Origin: Thalassotalea_E sp964620605
GTDB taxonomy: Bacteria; Pseudomonadota; Gammaproteobacteria; Enterobacterales; Alteromonadaceae
Length of the DNA: 64,000 nucleotides
Direction of reading: 5' to 3'
Assembly: GCA_964620605.1 (NCBI GenBank)
Contig: CAZUHQ010000009.1
Location: forward strand, 1-64,000
The first letter of the stretch is position 1; every line of letters starts with the position of its first letter. The position numbers and the translations under genes are program-made. Shown piece by piece: positions 1 to 8,820 of the stretch. The notes below the pieces were generated by a model that was not told the DNA's origin, did not search any database, and saw only the letters and a list, made by a program, of their open reading frames with translations.

Positions 1-85
1 GCTGGTGCTGAGCTTCCATGGAAGGACTCGCAGCGTTTTGCTTGTTTACCTAGCAGACAGCTATCGAGAACATAGCCTTTCGATA
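1..85. repeat. Dispersed intergenic repeat, copy A
   Basis: The first 55 bases match positions 10101-10155 at 50 of 55 positions, in the same orientation. Similarity continues more loosely to a shared 'GAACATAGCCTT' segment. The copy starts at the window edge, so it may extend further left. No coding function is visible. Confidence 0.7.
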
Positions 86-97
86 AATTACCGTTGC

Positions 98-111
98 TGA
101 ATACGTATGCA
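98..111. promoter_or_regulatory. Putative LacI-family operator upstream of GH97
   Basis: TGAATACGTATGCA is palindromic at 6 of 7 base pairs around a central CG, the usual layout of a LacI-family site. It lies 66 bases before the GH97 start. A copy with one mismatch lies upstream of the TonB receptor at 18202-18215. The LacI-type gene at 8821-9840 is the obvious candidate binder; that link is inference. Confidence 0.5.
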
Positions 112-176
112 GGCAGCTGTAATTTTATCCCAGTAATTTTATGCTGTAGAAATTAATAAAACCCTCAGGATATATA

Positions 177-2213
177 ATGAAAAAAACACTGCTGGTTATC
201 ACCACTTGCATATTGTCGCCTTTAGTTGCGGCGAAAACCGTTGAGGTTAGCTCTCCGGATAAACGCATTGTCGTCACTGTCGACGATAGTAAAACGCCGA
301 GCTACAGCGTTAGTTTCAATAACGAAACCGCGCTGGAAGCATCTCGTCTTGGCCTAAGATTTAAAAAGTCCGCGGAATTAGGCGAAGGCTTTACTATCGG
401 CAAAATTAAGCGCAATAGCAGTGATACTACCTGGCAACTGCCTTGGGGTGAGCGTAAGAATGTTCGCGATCATCACAATGAATTACTGGTGACCTTCAAC
501 GCCGAACACAAGGCGTCAAACCAGTTTAGTGTCCGTTTCAAAGTGTTTAACGACGGCGTAGGTTTTCGTTATGAAGTCCCCAAGCAAAAAGGCTTAGACG
601 GCACTATTGAAATCACAGATGAACTGACGGAATTTAACGTCGGCCAGCCAAAAGATGTTACTGCTTGGTGGATACCATCTCGTGGCTGGAATCGTTATGA
701 ATATATTTATCAAACGACGCCGTTAAGTGAAGTGGATCATGTCCACACCCCCTTCACCTTTAAATTGCCAAATGGTCATCATTTAAGTATTCATGAAGCA
801 GCGTTAGTCGATTATGCCGGCATGACCTTGCAAAAACAGCGGGGCGGCAGTTTAAAGGCGGATTTAACCCCTTGGTATGACGGCGTTCTGGTTCGAAAAC
901 AGCCGAATTTCACCACTCCTTGGCGTACCATTCAAATCAGTAAAGATGCAGTTGGTTTATTAAACTCTGATCTTATCCTGAACCTTAATGAACCAAGCAA
1001 AATTGAAGACACTTCATGGATTGAACCGGGTAAATACGTCGGCATCTGGTGGGGTATGCATGTTGGTGAAACCACCTGGGGCAGCGGTGATAAGCACGGC
1101 GCAACGACCAGTGAAACCAAGCGTTACATGGACTTTGCTGCAAAATATGGCTTTAAAGGGGTATTAGTTGAAGGCTGGAACATCGGCTGGGACGGTCAAT
1201 GGTACGACAACGGCGATGTTTTTAATTTTACTAAGGCCTATGATGACTTTGATATCAAGGCAATCACCGACTATGGCTTGGCTAAAGGTGTTCGTTTAAT
1301 CGGTCACCATGAAACTTCAGGTAGTGTTACCAACTACCGAAATCAAATGGCTGATGCCTTTGCCTTATATCAAAAACATGGCGTGCGTCAGGTAAAAACC
1401 GGTTATGTTGCTGATGGTGGCAAAATTAAACGCATTGACGAGAACGGTATTGCCCGCATGGAATGGCATGACGGTCAATTTATGTCAAACGAATACCTTT
1501 ATAACGTCGAATTAGCGGCAAAATACCAAATCAGCATTAATACTCACGAGCCGATTAAAGATACCGGCCTGCGCCGTACTTACCCTAACTGGATCGCCCG
1601 TGAAGGTGCCCGTGGTCAGGAATATAACGCCTGGGGATCACCACCTAACCCACCATCACACACGGCAATCTTACCTTTTACCCGAATGCTATCAGGACCA
1701 ATGGATTTCACACCAGGTACTTTTGACATGGCATTTAAAGGCTTAGGTGCAGATACCGACAGACCACAAACCACTTTGGCGAAACAGCTTGCGTTATATG
1801 TCGTGCTTTATAGCCCGATCCAGATGGCATCTGACTTACCACGCAACTATCAAGCGAATCTTCCGGCATTTCAGTTTATTTTAGATGTGCCGACCGATTG
1901 GCAAGAAAGTAAAGCCATTGCTGGCGAAGTCGGCCAGTATGTTGCGTTTGCTCGTCAGGAACGTGATGGTGATGACTGGTTCTTAGGCGCATTAACTAAT
2001 GAAGATGCCCGCACCTTAACGGTAAAATTAGACTTTTTAGATAAAAATAAGCGCTATCAGGCACAAATTTACCGTGACGGCAAAAATGCTAACTGGGTAG
2101 ATAATCCTTATGAGATGATTATCGAGCAAAAACCAGTGACTGCAAAAGATACGTTACACTTACCATTGGCGACCAGTGGCGGCGCAGCCATTCGTTTTAA
2201 GGTACTAGACTAA
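177..2213 (+). CDS. GH97 family alpha-glucosidase, SusB-like
   Basis: Secreted or periplasmic glycoside hydrolase expected to release glucose from alpha-glucans or maltooligosaccharides. A signal peptide covers residues 1-19. A GH97 N-terminal beta-sandwich (about 22-285) is followed by a TIM barrel (about 290-570) and a short C-terminal beta domain. The block NTHEPIK (455-461) followed by REGARGQEY (475-483) is the GH97 active-site signature. By spacing to Bacteroides SusB, E458 would be a catalytic base, E476 a calcium ligand and E482 the acid; HHE at 377-379 fits the second base. A Glu base indicates the inverting alpha-glucosidase branch rather than the retaining alpha-galactosidase branch. 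The ATG is preceded by AGGA at good spacing. An MFS gene follows after 25 bases, so the two probably form an operon. Confidence 0.92.
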   Translation: MKKTLLVITTCILSPLVAAKTVEVSSPDKRIVVTVDDSKTPSYSVSFNNETALEASRLGLRFKKSAELGEGFTIGKIKRNSSDTTWQLPWGERKNVRDHHNELLVTFNAEHKASNQFSVRFKVFNDGVGFRYEVPKQKGLDGTIEITDELTEFNVGQPKDVTAWWIPSRGWNRYEYIYQTTPLSEVDHVHTPFTFKLPNGHHLSIHEAALVDYAGMTLQKQRGGSLKADLTPWYDGVLVRKQPNFTTPWRTIQISKDAVGLLNSDLILNLNEPSKIEDTSWIEPGKYVGIWWGMHVGETTWGSGDKHGATTSETKRYMDFAAKYGFKGVLVEGWNIGWDGQWYDNGDVFNFTKAYDDFDIKAITDYGLAKGVRLIGHHETSGSVTNYRNQMADAFALYQKHGVRQVKTGYVADGGKIKRIDENGIARMEWHDGQFMSNEYLYNVELAAKYQISINTHEPIKDTGLRRTYPNWIAREGARGQEYNAWGSPPNPPSHTAILPFTRMLSGPMDFTPGTFDMAFKGLGADTDRPQTTLAKQLALYVVLYSPIQMASDLPRNYQANLPAFQFILDVPTDWQESKAIAGEVGQYVAFARQERDGDDWFLGALTNEDARTLTVKLDFLDKNKRYQAQIYRDGKNANWVDNPYEMIIEQKPVTAKDTLHLPLATSGGAAIRFKVLD

Positions 2214-2238
2214 TACCAAGTTAGAGATCGAGGTTTTA

Positions 2239-3723
2239 ATGACATTATCAGCCACATCACAGCACAAGCCTAAACTGAGTTTCTGGCAAATTTGGAATAT
2301 CAGTTTTGGTTTCTTAGGGGTGCAGTTTGGCTTTGCCTTACAAAATGCCAATGCCAGCCGGATCCTTTCTGACTTAGGAGCAGATTTACATTCTTTGTCA
2401 TTATTCTGGTTAGTCGCGCCAATAATGGGGCTGCTCATTCAGCCGATTGTTGGTTCTGCATCTGATAGAACCTGGAACCGTATTGGCCGACGTAACCCTT
2501 ATATTTTACTCGGCGGTATCGCAGCAGCTGTCGGCATGTTGTTAATGCCAAACTCTGCGACCATTGCCAGTGTTATTACCCCGCTATTTTTTGGCGCCAT
2601 GATGCTGGCGTTAATGGACGCCTCGTTTAATGTCGCGTTTCAGCCGTTTCGTGCCTTAGTCTCTGATATGGTGCCGGATGAACAGCGCAATATTGGTTAC
2701 TCAGTGCAATCCTTATTGATCAATATAGGTGCGGTTTGCGGTTCTATTTTGCCCTTTGTATTAACTAACATTATTGGCCTGGAAAACACCGCGCCGACCG
2801 GCGAAGTTGCACCGTCAGTTATCTGGGCATTTTATCTTGGCGCCAGCGTGATGTTTGGCTCTGTGCTATGGACTGTGGTGAGAACCAAAGAATATGCGCC
2901 AGGGCAATATGGACTGGCAGCAACGGATACCATGCCAACACAACGCTCTATGCTAACCAAATTAGCTGACTTTTTTGGCCTAATGAAATCTATGCCAGAT
3001 ACCATGAAGCAACTGGCCGTCGTGCAGTTTTTCTCATGGTTTGCCCTGTTTATTATGTGGGTCTATACCATGCCGGCAATCACTCAACACATCTGGGGGG
3101 TTGATGCCAAATGGTTTGATCCTGACTATCTCGCCACTATCGGCACTGTACCGGCCAACATAGCAGCCGCCAAAGGCGCTGCCGGTGACTGGGTTGGAAT
3201 CATCTTTGCCGCTTACTCATTGTTTGCTGCGATTTTCTCAGTATTTCTGGCAAAAATCGCCAATAAACTAGGCCGCAAACTGACTTATTCCTTGTCGTTA
3301 GTTGCTGGTGGCTTAGGTTATTTAAGTATCTTCCTGCTACAAGACTCGACCTTAACCACAGTAAACTTATTAGTCACTCAAGTCGAAGTACCAAGTGCTG
3401 CCGTTGCCTTATTTATTCCAATGATCGGTGTCGGTATTGCCTGGGCGGCGATTCTAGCCATGCCTTACGCCATTTTGGCCGGCAGTATTCCGGTTAAACA
3501 AACCGGGGTTTATATGGGGATCTTTAATTTTACTATCGCGGCGCCACAAATTGTTTCCGGACTGTTTGCTGGTTGGATATTAACTGCGATTTTCGATAAT
3601 CAGGCAATTTATATTCTAATGATGGCTGGAGCATCTATGTTATTAGCGGCGTTTTCAGTTTATTTTGTCAACGATAAAGTCAGCGAGCCAAATGGCATAA
3701 AGAATGAAGCAGTAACCGCCTAA
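2239..3723 (+). CDS. MFS sugar transporter (maltose/sucrose-type)
   Basis: Inner-membrane major facilitator protein of 494 residues with about 12 hydrophobic segments. The N-terminal part (FGFLGVQFGFALQNANASRI, then a loop with SDRTWNRIGRRNPYI) is typical of the plant SUC/SLC45-like family that moves maltose or sucrose with protons in marine Gammaproteobacteria. It starts 25 bases after the GH97 stop, with GAGG ahead of the ATG, and ends at a strong terminator. The likely role is uptake of maltose or glucose released by the GH97 enzyme. The substrate is inferred from context only. Confidence 0.85.
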   Translation: MTLSATSQHKPKLSFWQIWNISFGFLGVQFGFALQNANASRILSDLGADLHSLSLFWLVAPIMGLLIQPIVGSASDRTWNRIGRRNPYILLGGIAAAVGMLLMPNSATIASVITPLFFGAMMLALMDASFNVAFQPFRALVSDMVPDEQRNIGYSVQSLLINIGAVCGSILPFVLTNIIGLENTAPTGEVAPSVIWAFYLGASVMFGSVLWTVVRTKEYAPGQYGLAATDTMPTQRSMLTKLADFFGLMKSMPDTMKQLAVVQFFSWFALFIMWVYTMPAITQHIWGVDAKWFDPDYLATIGTVPANIAAAKGAAGDWVGIIFAAYSLFAAIFSVFLAKIANKLGRKLTYSLSLVAGGLGYLSIFLLQDSTLTTVNLLVTQVEVPSAAVALFIPMIGVGIAWAAILAMPYAILAGSIPVKQTGVYMGIFNFTIAAPQIVSGLFAGWILTAIFDNQAIYILMMAGASMLLAAFSVYFVNDKVSEPNGIKNEAVTA

Positions 3724-3745
3724 AACCATTCAAAGTTACCAAATG

Positions 3746-3784
3746 AAAAAGCCCGGCTAAGTCATACTTAGCCGGGCTTTTTTA
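3746..3784 (+). terminator. Intrinsic terminator after GH97-MFS operon
   Basis: A perfect 12-bp stem GCCCGGCTAAGT / ACTTAGCCGGGC with a CAT loop is followed by TTTTTT. The A-run on the left side would also let it act on transcripts from the other strand. Confidence 0.9.
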
Positions 3785-3890
3785 TTAGATATCGAAACCT
3801 AGCCGCCGCAGGGGTTACATGTGCTCAGTAAACAGCTTGAGTACTCAATTATCTCTAACCCCCCTGTTGTAAACTATAATCTCTCAGCAA

Positions 3891-6815
3891 TTAGTGAGGA
3901 ACGAATTTAAAGGGGAGTATTCCACTGGATGAACCGAGTAACGAGCCTGTTTCATCAAAAAAGTTATAAATATATTTGGTAAAATATATGCCATCACTAT
4001 CTGCAATAATTTCAAACTCATCGGTGTCATTAATATAACAATTATCTTGAACGACATCACAATAATTAACCGCCACACCATCTAATTTATAATAATCGTG
4101 GTACATGAAGTTATCGACCACGCGCCAAGTAAAAAGCCAATAATCGCCCGAACGGGTTTGCCAATCAGTGTCAGCAGATAAATATTGCACTTCACCTGTA
4201 TTATCGGCGTTCAAGTTTAATCTATGGGGATCAAGTTGAGCTAATTGCGAATCTAAAACCCTTTCATTGTTATAAAAATTCCAATTACCGACAACACTAG
4301 AAGGCATCTTTATGTCAGTTTTGGCAATAAGAAATGCACTACTTCCTCTTTTATCAAAAACACCATCTTGCATATGTGTCATAAAAAGCCTCGGAATGCC
4401 GTAATAATCCGCAATATATTGGTACCTTATCGATGTGTTATCAGGATAATTAAGTACTAATTCATCACCGATTATTTGCCAATTCCCTGTTAACTCGTCA
4501 CTAATTTCGAGTGATTCAACAAAAGTACCGTCGTCGTTAAAATTAATTAGCGCGGCAAAAGATCGAATACTATAAGTATCAGAAAATATATTCTTTCTGT
4601 TGTGAAGTGTGTTCAAATAATAGTGACCTGAAATCTTTGGCAGTTCACGCGAAAAATAATGTCGAACCGTTTTATAAAATGTAGAAACATCACTATTACA
4701 GTGAGTACCAGCCTCAGCTGCTTCTGATTTTTGTAAATAGACCGTATATTGCTCTGTTGAATATATTTGAGTTAACTCAATTGTTACCGGCTCAAAATAA
4801 AACTTTTTATTAACTCCGTCAGAGCAATAAAGATATTGTGACTCTGTAACAGGGGTGCTTGAGTTATTCAGAAAAAACTTCAACTGGTTGCCTGTTTTTT
4901 GCCAATCAGATGCAGTACTAACCTTACCGAGTAGAGAATAAGTTAAACTACCTGATGCAAACTCCACACTAGCAGGGGTGGATAATTGACGATCTAAAGT
5001 ACGACCACCTGTAGAAGGAATTAAAAAATGCAGCCCCTCGGTTAACCTTATCGGATAACTGCTCAACTCTGAATCATTTGATAAATCTGTATAAGCTTGG
5101 CGGTATAGCCCGCTATTATTTTCACGCCATATCGCCAATTGCTTATTCATTATTTTGGTAGATTTAATAAATTCATTAACCGTACTAAAAGCACCAGGCA
5201 ATCCTAATCCGTTGTCTTGATTAATCAACATTGCGGCTATGGTCATTTGTAATTGATAGAAACTATCAGCCTCAAATTGCGCTTTGATTAATTCATCAGC
5301 GGTACTCGCTTCATTACCGTCACGCATTAAGTCAATTAACTCATATTCTGCCGTAGTTAAATCGGTAATATTTTTATCAACAATAAAATTAGTATTATCT
5401 TCTGAAACAAACAGCAGACTCTTAATTCCACCGAAGTAGGCTCGTAAATTGTAATTTTCAGTGACATTATTTACATAAGCAATTATCAGGTTATCAGGGA
5501 CTATTTCTGTTAACTCAACAGCATAATTACCTTCTGCATCGGTAGTAGCGGTAAGTTCTTGTTCACCATTTTTAATTACTACTTTTAAACCTTGTTGTTC
5601 ATAGCCAACAAGCTTGCCTTGTAATTGAATCGCATTTCTTACTTTTATCTCTGCGATAGCTGTATCTGACGCGCCATGGCTATCAACTAAAGTATATTCA
5701 AACTCATCATCACCAACATAATCAGTGATTGGTTGATAATTTAATTTGCCATCAACAATAGTTACCACACCATGGTTGGCAGCAGATACGCTTTGAATAG
5801 TTAGGGTATCATTAATAACATCTTTATCATTGGCGAGCACGTCTATAGCTATGCTGTTATTTTTTAAAATATAAACACTATCATCACTAGCTGTCGGTTC
5901 AATATTATCAATATAAACGGTTAACTTTGCTTCGTTTTGTCCATCATAGCCGTCACTTACGGTATAGTTAATCGTTTCTGCACCAGCATAACCTGCATTT
6001 GGACTATAAACTATTTTATTGTTTTCAATGCTGGCGCTACCATGACTAACTCCGTCAAGGCTCAATATAGTTAAGACATCGCCAAGAGCATCGCTATCAT
6101 TTCCAAGTACATCAACCGTGATACTTTCGTTTTGCTTGATACTTGCTTCATCGTCGTTAGCTGTTGGTATAACATTCGAAATGTCAACGGTCACACTCGC
6201 AGTAGCTTCATCACCTAAACTATCTTCGATTATATAAATAAAGCTATCTTCACCAGCAAAACCACTTGTTGGAGTATAAGTTAAGACCCCCTCTTTTAGC
6301 TCTACCGAGCCATGTTCAGGCACCGATGTACTTATAACCGTTAATTGGTGTTTTCCTACAGACAGGTCATTGGCAAGTACGTCAATCTCAACCATACTAC
6401 CTTGCTGTGTTTGAACAAGATCATCAACTGCGGTTGGTGCAATATTATAAACGGTTAAATTAACGGTGGCCGTTGCCTCTTGCCCAATGCTATCTTTAAT
6501 GGTGTACGAGAAACTGTCATTACCGACAAACCCATCTGTAGGCGTATAAATAATATTGTGATCATTCTGTAGCACGCTACCGTTACTTGCCTCTGTTACC
6601 GAGGCCACAGTAAAGCTATCGACATCGCTATCATTTGCCAGAACGTCAAGTTCCGTCGATACGTTCATGCCAACCTCAATGGTATCACTATTAGCAACCG
6701 GTGGATTATTAGGGGCAGGTTTACTAGGCGCTGATTCAGAGCTTGAACCTCCACCACCGCCACAACCTACGAGTGATATCAACAATACAGCTGCGATAAT
6801 ATTTATTAACTTCAT
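3891..6815 (-). CDS. Large lipoprotein with tandem Ig/cadherin-like repeats
   Basis: This 974-residue protein begins with a lipoprotein signal (lipobox LVGC, C18) followed by a Gly/Ser-rich linker, so it is probably anchored in the outer membrane. Residues about 33-395 hold at least four, probably five, repeats of about 85-90 residues. Each has the 'DVLANDxD...GSV...YTPxxGFxGxDSFxYxxxD' pattern of Ig-like/VCBS-cadherin modules of secreted adhesins. Next comes a carboxypeptidase-regulatory-like fold (about 395-440, TTDAEGNYAVEL). The C-terminal 500 residues match no family I recognise. The gene stands alone on its strand in an AT-rich block. It could serve adhesion or surface binding; this is inferred from the repeats only. 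Confidence 0.75.
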   Translation of the reverse strand: MKLINIIAAVLLISLVGCGGGGGSSSESAPSKPAPNNPPVANSDTIEVGMNVSTELDVLANDSDVDSFTVASVTEASNGSVLQNDHNIIYTPTDGFVGNDSFSYTIKDSIGQEATATVNLTVYNIAPTAVDDLVQTQQGSMVEIDVLANDLSVGKHQLTVISTSVPEHGSVELKEGVLTYTPTSGFAGEDSFIYIIEDSLGDEATASVTVDISNVIPTANDDEASIKQNESITVDVLGNDSDALGDVLTILSLDGVSHGSASIENNKIVYSPNAGYAGAETINYTVSDGYDGQNEAKLTVYIDNIEPTASDDSVYILKNNSIAIDVLANDKDVINDTLTIQSVSAANHGVVTIVDGKLNYQPITDYVGDDEFEYTLVDSHGASDTAIAEIKVRNAIQLQGKLVGYEQQGLKVVIKNGEQELTATTDAEGNYAVELTEIVPDNLIIAYVNNVTENYNLRAYFGGIKSLLFVSEDNTNFIVDKNITDLTTAEYELIDLMRDGNEASTADELIKAQFEADSFYQLQMTIAAMLINQDNGLGLPGAFSTVNEFIKSTKIMNKQLAIWRENNSGLYRQAYTDLSNDSELSSYPIRLTEGLHFLIPSTGGRTLDRQLSTPASVEFASGSLTYSLLGKVSTASDWQKTGNQLKFFLNNSSTPVTESQYLYCSDGVNKKFYFEPVTIELTQIYSTEQYTVYLQKSEAAEAGTHCNSDVSTFYKTVRHYFSRELPKISGHYYLNTLHNRKNIFSDTYSIRSFAALINFNDDGTFVESLEISDELTGNWQIIGDELVLNYPDNTSIRYQYIADYYGIPRLFMTHMQDGVFDKRGSSAFLIAKTDIKMPSSVVGNWNFYNNERVLDSQLAQLDPHRLNLNADNTGEVQYLSADTDWQTRSGDYWLFTWRVVDNFMYHDYYKLDGVAVNYCDVVQDNCYINDTDEFEIIADSDGIYFTKYIYNFFDETGSLLGSSSGILPFKFVPH

Positions 6816-7203
6816 AATAAAAATCCGTTTATTTTTATTTTTTTGAACAAGGGCTAAATTTAAAGCGCCATATGTTACAAAATATTACAAACAATTAACA
6901 ATTAAATATGAAAAATTAAAAGAACGTCAAAGTCATAATTTTGCGCTTATTGTTGCTATTTAATTGTTAAGGCTTGCCTGTATGGAGATTATGTCTGGAG
7001 CTAATAACCTGTGCTTGGGTAGAGTTTTTGTCGAGCTTCGCAGCGCTCATATCGACCTACTTGCGTGACAGCTAACTGTCGCAGGAGTTACACAGCTTTA
7101 ACAAATCACTATAAAGCTCAATCATCCCTATAAGCTTCATTTACTCTACAGCGATCATTAATGAGGAATATATTTCAAACATTTTGACCCTATTGATTGA
7201 TTT
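6816..7203. other. Intergenic stretch, no gene seen
   Basis: This 388-base AT-rich gap lies between hipA and the lipoprotein gene. It must contain the lipoprotein promoter. The only structure noted is a short hairpin GACAG-CTAA-CTGTC at 7066-7079. The CGCAGG(A/G)GTTACA phrase near 7080 recurs around 3807, which hints at old repeat debris. No convincing ORF is present. Confidence 0.5.
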
Positions 7204-8418
7204 TTATTCAAATTTCTTTTTCTTATCGTGAATATAAGCTTTGGTCGAATATTTTTCACTTGTGCCACAATGAACTGAATTTAATATTGAATCTTTCAAA
7301 CCGTCAATTATCCCTACTTCAGAAGACCGATGAAGGTAATCCGTTATCGTATCAGCAATTTTTTCAATGATAATTTCGGGCTTATCTATGTTGTATGCCT
7401 TAGCCAGTTTCACCAATTGTTTTTTATCGGGGAACAGTTTCGCACTATTAAGCTTAAGGGCCATTTTATTATCAATAGTGTCGTAAATAAGCGTATGAGT
7501 AATGTCATAAGGCGGTGTCAACCTGATATCTTTTCTAGTTTCATCGTATTGCACTGAAAAGTTTTTAAGGTGCGCATCACCATTGCCAATCAGGCAGTTG
7601 AACACTATATATTGATACATGCGTTTGAGCTGCTTATCAGACTTTGTGAAGATGTACGTGGCCTTCATCAACATTTCATAACTAGATTGATATTTTTCAT
7701 CCCCTTGTTTGCCCATAAGTACCGTAAAGTCTTCAATGCCTAATCGTTTACCATCGACTTCATCAAAGCGCTCAGTAACAAAGGTTCTAAAATCATCTGA
7801 AAGCCAACATTGGCTTGGTTTTAGGCCACAAGCTCTGGCGGCTTCCATACAGACATATTCATTGACAGTAAGTAGCGGAAATTCGTCATCATAAGTCTTA
7901 ATGATAAAGTCTTCCTGCTGTAGCAGGCTGCGGCCAATAGAGGGTTTGCCGGTATCATTGACGGCGTTTACTAGCACTTTAGGCTGTACACCAGAAACCA
8001 GGCCATTAAGGTAATAACGGTCTAACAACTGATGAAACAGGCTTTCTTTAGCTTGCCAATTGAGTATTTCATTCAATGAAAGCTGCCCGACATCTGACTT
8101 TTGAATTTCACTGTTATAAGATAAGTGGCCAATGCCTTTATCCAGTTGTAAAGCCAGTAAATACATATCGTTGACATTGGCATGACGCCTAAGCTTCTCG
8201 CTAATATACCGGCGAACATATCCTTCAGGTAGATTTTGACTAAATATGGGGTGAAGTGCACCGTAATGATATGGCTCTTGCTGGTGCTTCATTGTTAATG
8301 ACACTGGATTGTGATTGGTGTACTGAAAGGCAAAGTGCCCTGATTGAGTTAAATCGCCAGACTCTCGACCAAAGGCTTGAACTTGAATATCGCTGATTTT
8401 ATTTGGAAGCTCAGCCAT
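7204..8418 (-). CDS. hipA: HipA-family Ser/Thr kinase toxin
   Basis: Type II toxin kinase of the HipA family. In E. coli, HipA phosphorylates GltX and causes persistence; the target here is unknown. The protein has 404 residues, somewhat shorter than the 440 of E. coli HipA. Visible kinase elements are the SGVQPK loop (142-147), the ATP-binding lysine in FIIKTY (K174), the catalytic GDAHLKN (280-286, D281) and the metal-binding Asp in PYDIT (D305). All key residues appear intact, so it should be active. Its ATG overlaps the hipB stop codon by one base (TAATG), so translation is probably coupled. Confidence 0.9.
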   Translation of the reverse strand: MAELPNKISDIQVQAFGRESGDLTQSGHFAFQYTNHNPVSLTMKHQQEPYHYGALHPIFSQNLPEGYVRRYISEKLRRHANVNDMYLLALQLDKGIGHLSYNSEIQKSDVGQLSLNEILNWQAKESLFHQLLDRYYLNGLVSGVQPKVLVNAVNDTGKPSIGRSLLQQEDFIIKTYDDEFPLLTVNEYVCMEAARACGLKPSQCWLSDDFRTFVTERFDEVDGKRLGIEDFTVLMGKQGDEKYQSSYEMLMKATYIFTKSDKQLKRMYQYIVFNCLIGNGDAHLKNFSVQYDETRKDIRLTPPYDITHTLIYDTIDNKMALKLNSAKLFPDKKQLVKLAKAYNIDKPEIIIEKIADTITDYLHRSSEVGIIDGLKDSILNSVHCGTSEKYSTKAYIHDKKKKFE

Positions 8419-8669
8419 TAGTCATCTTCTCCAAATAGACTCGACAGCTCATCCAGTTGCGGTAAATTATCTTGCTCTTCGATAATGGCAATTTTTAGCC
8501 CTAACAAATCAAGGTATTTACGTAAGTACTTAATTCCCCCGGTGAAATGGCCTTTTTCCATCGCAATAATTTGATTGCGGCTTAGCCCTGTTTCAGTCGA
8601 AACATCGCTTTGTGTCCAAGCTTTTTCTTTACGTTTTTTCGCGATTAACGAACCATCATACCAATGCAT
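8418..8669 (-). CDS. hipB: HipB-like XRE antitoxin
   Basis: A small DNA-binding antitoxin that should neutralise HipA and repress the operon. A helix-turn-helix of the XRE/Cro type spans about residues 13-50 (TQSDVSTETGLSRNQIIAME). I prefer the ATG at 8669 (83 residues) because a G-rich GGTGGGG precedes it. An upstream GTG at 8690 would add seven residues but has no ribosome binding site. E. coli HipB has 88 residues. Two identical palindromes lie just upstream and are the likely operators. The acidic C-terminal tail (SSLFGEDD) resembles HipB tails. Confidence 0.88.
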   Translation of the reverse strand: MHWYDGSLIAKKRKEKAWTQSDVSTETGLSRNQIIAMEKGHFTGGIKYLRKYLDLLGLKIAIIEEQDNLPQLDELSSLFGEDD

Positions 8670-8695
8670 TTTAACGCCCCACCATGACACTAAAT

Positions 8696-8711
8696 GTTAA
8701 TATATATTAAC
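8696..8711. promoter_or_regulatory. hipBA operator palindrome 1
   Basis: GTTAATATATATTAAC is a perfect 16-bp palindrome 27 bases upstream of the preferred hipB ATG. The same sequence recurs at 8736-8751. The sites are 40 bp apart centre to centre, close to four helical turns, as expected for cooperative binding by HipB dimers. Function is inferred. Confidence 0.7.
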
Positions 8712-8735
8712 CAAAATGGATAAACAAGCTAAAAT

Positions 8736-8751
8736 GTTAATATATATTAAC
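8736..8751. promoter_or_regulatory. hipBA operator palindrome 2
   Basis: Second exact copy of the 16-bp palindrome. Flanking bases are partly shared (AAAT before and a pyrimidine after). The hipB promoter probably lies between or within the two sites, so binding would block transcription. Confidence 0.7.
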
Positions 8752-8820
8752 TTTGTTTAGATAGAATATGGATTCAACAGGGTTAATAGATTTTCCCTAA
8801 ATGGTGATTACGACGAACTG

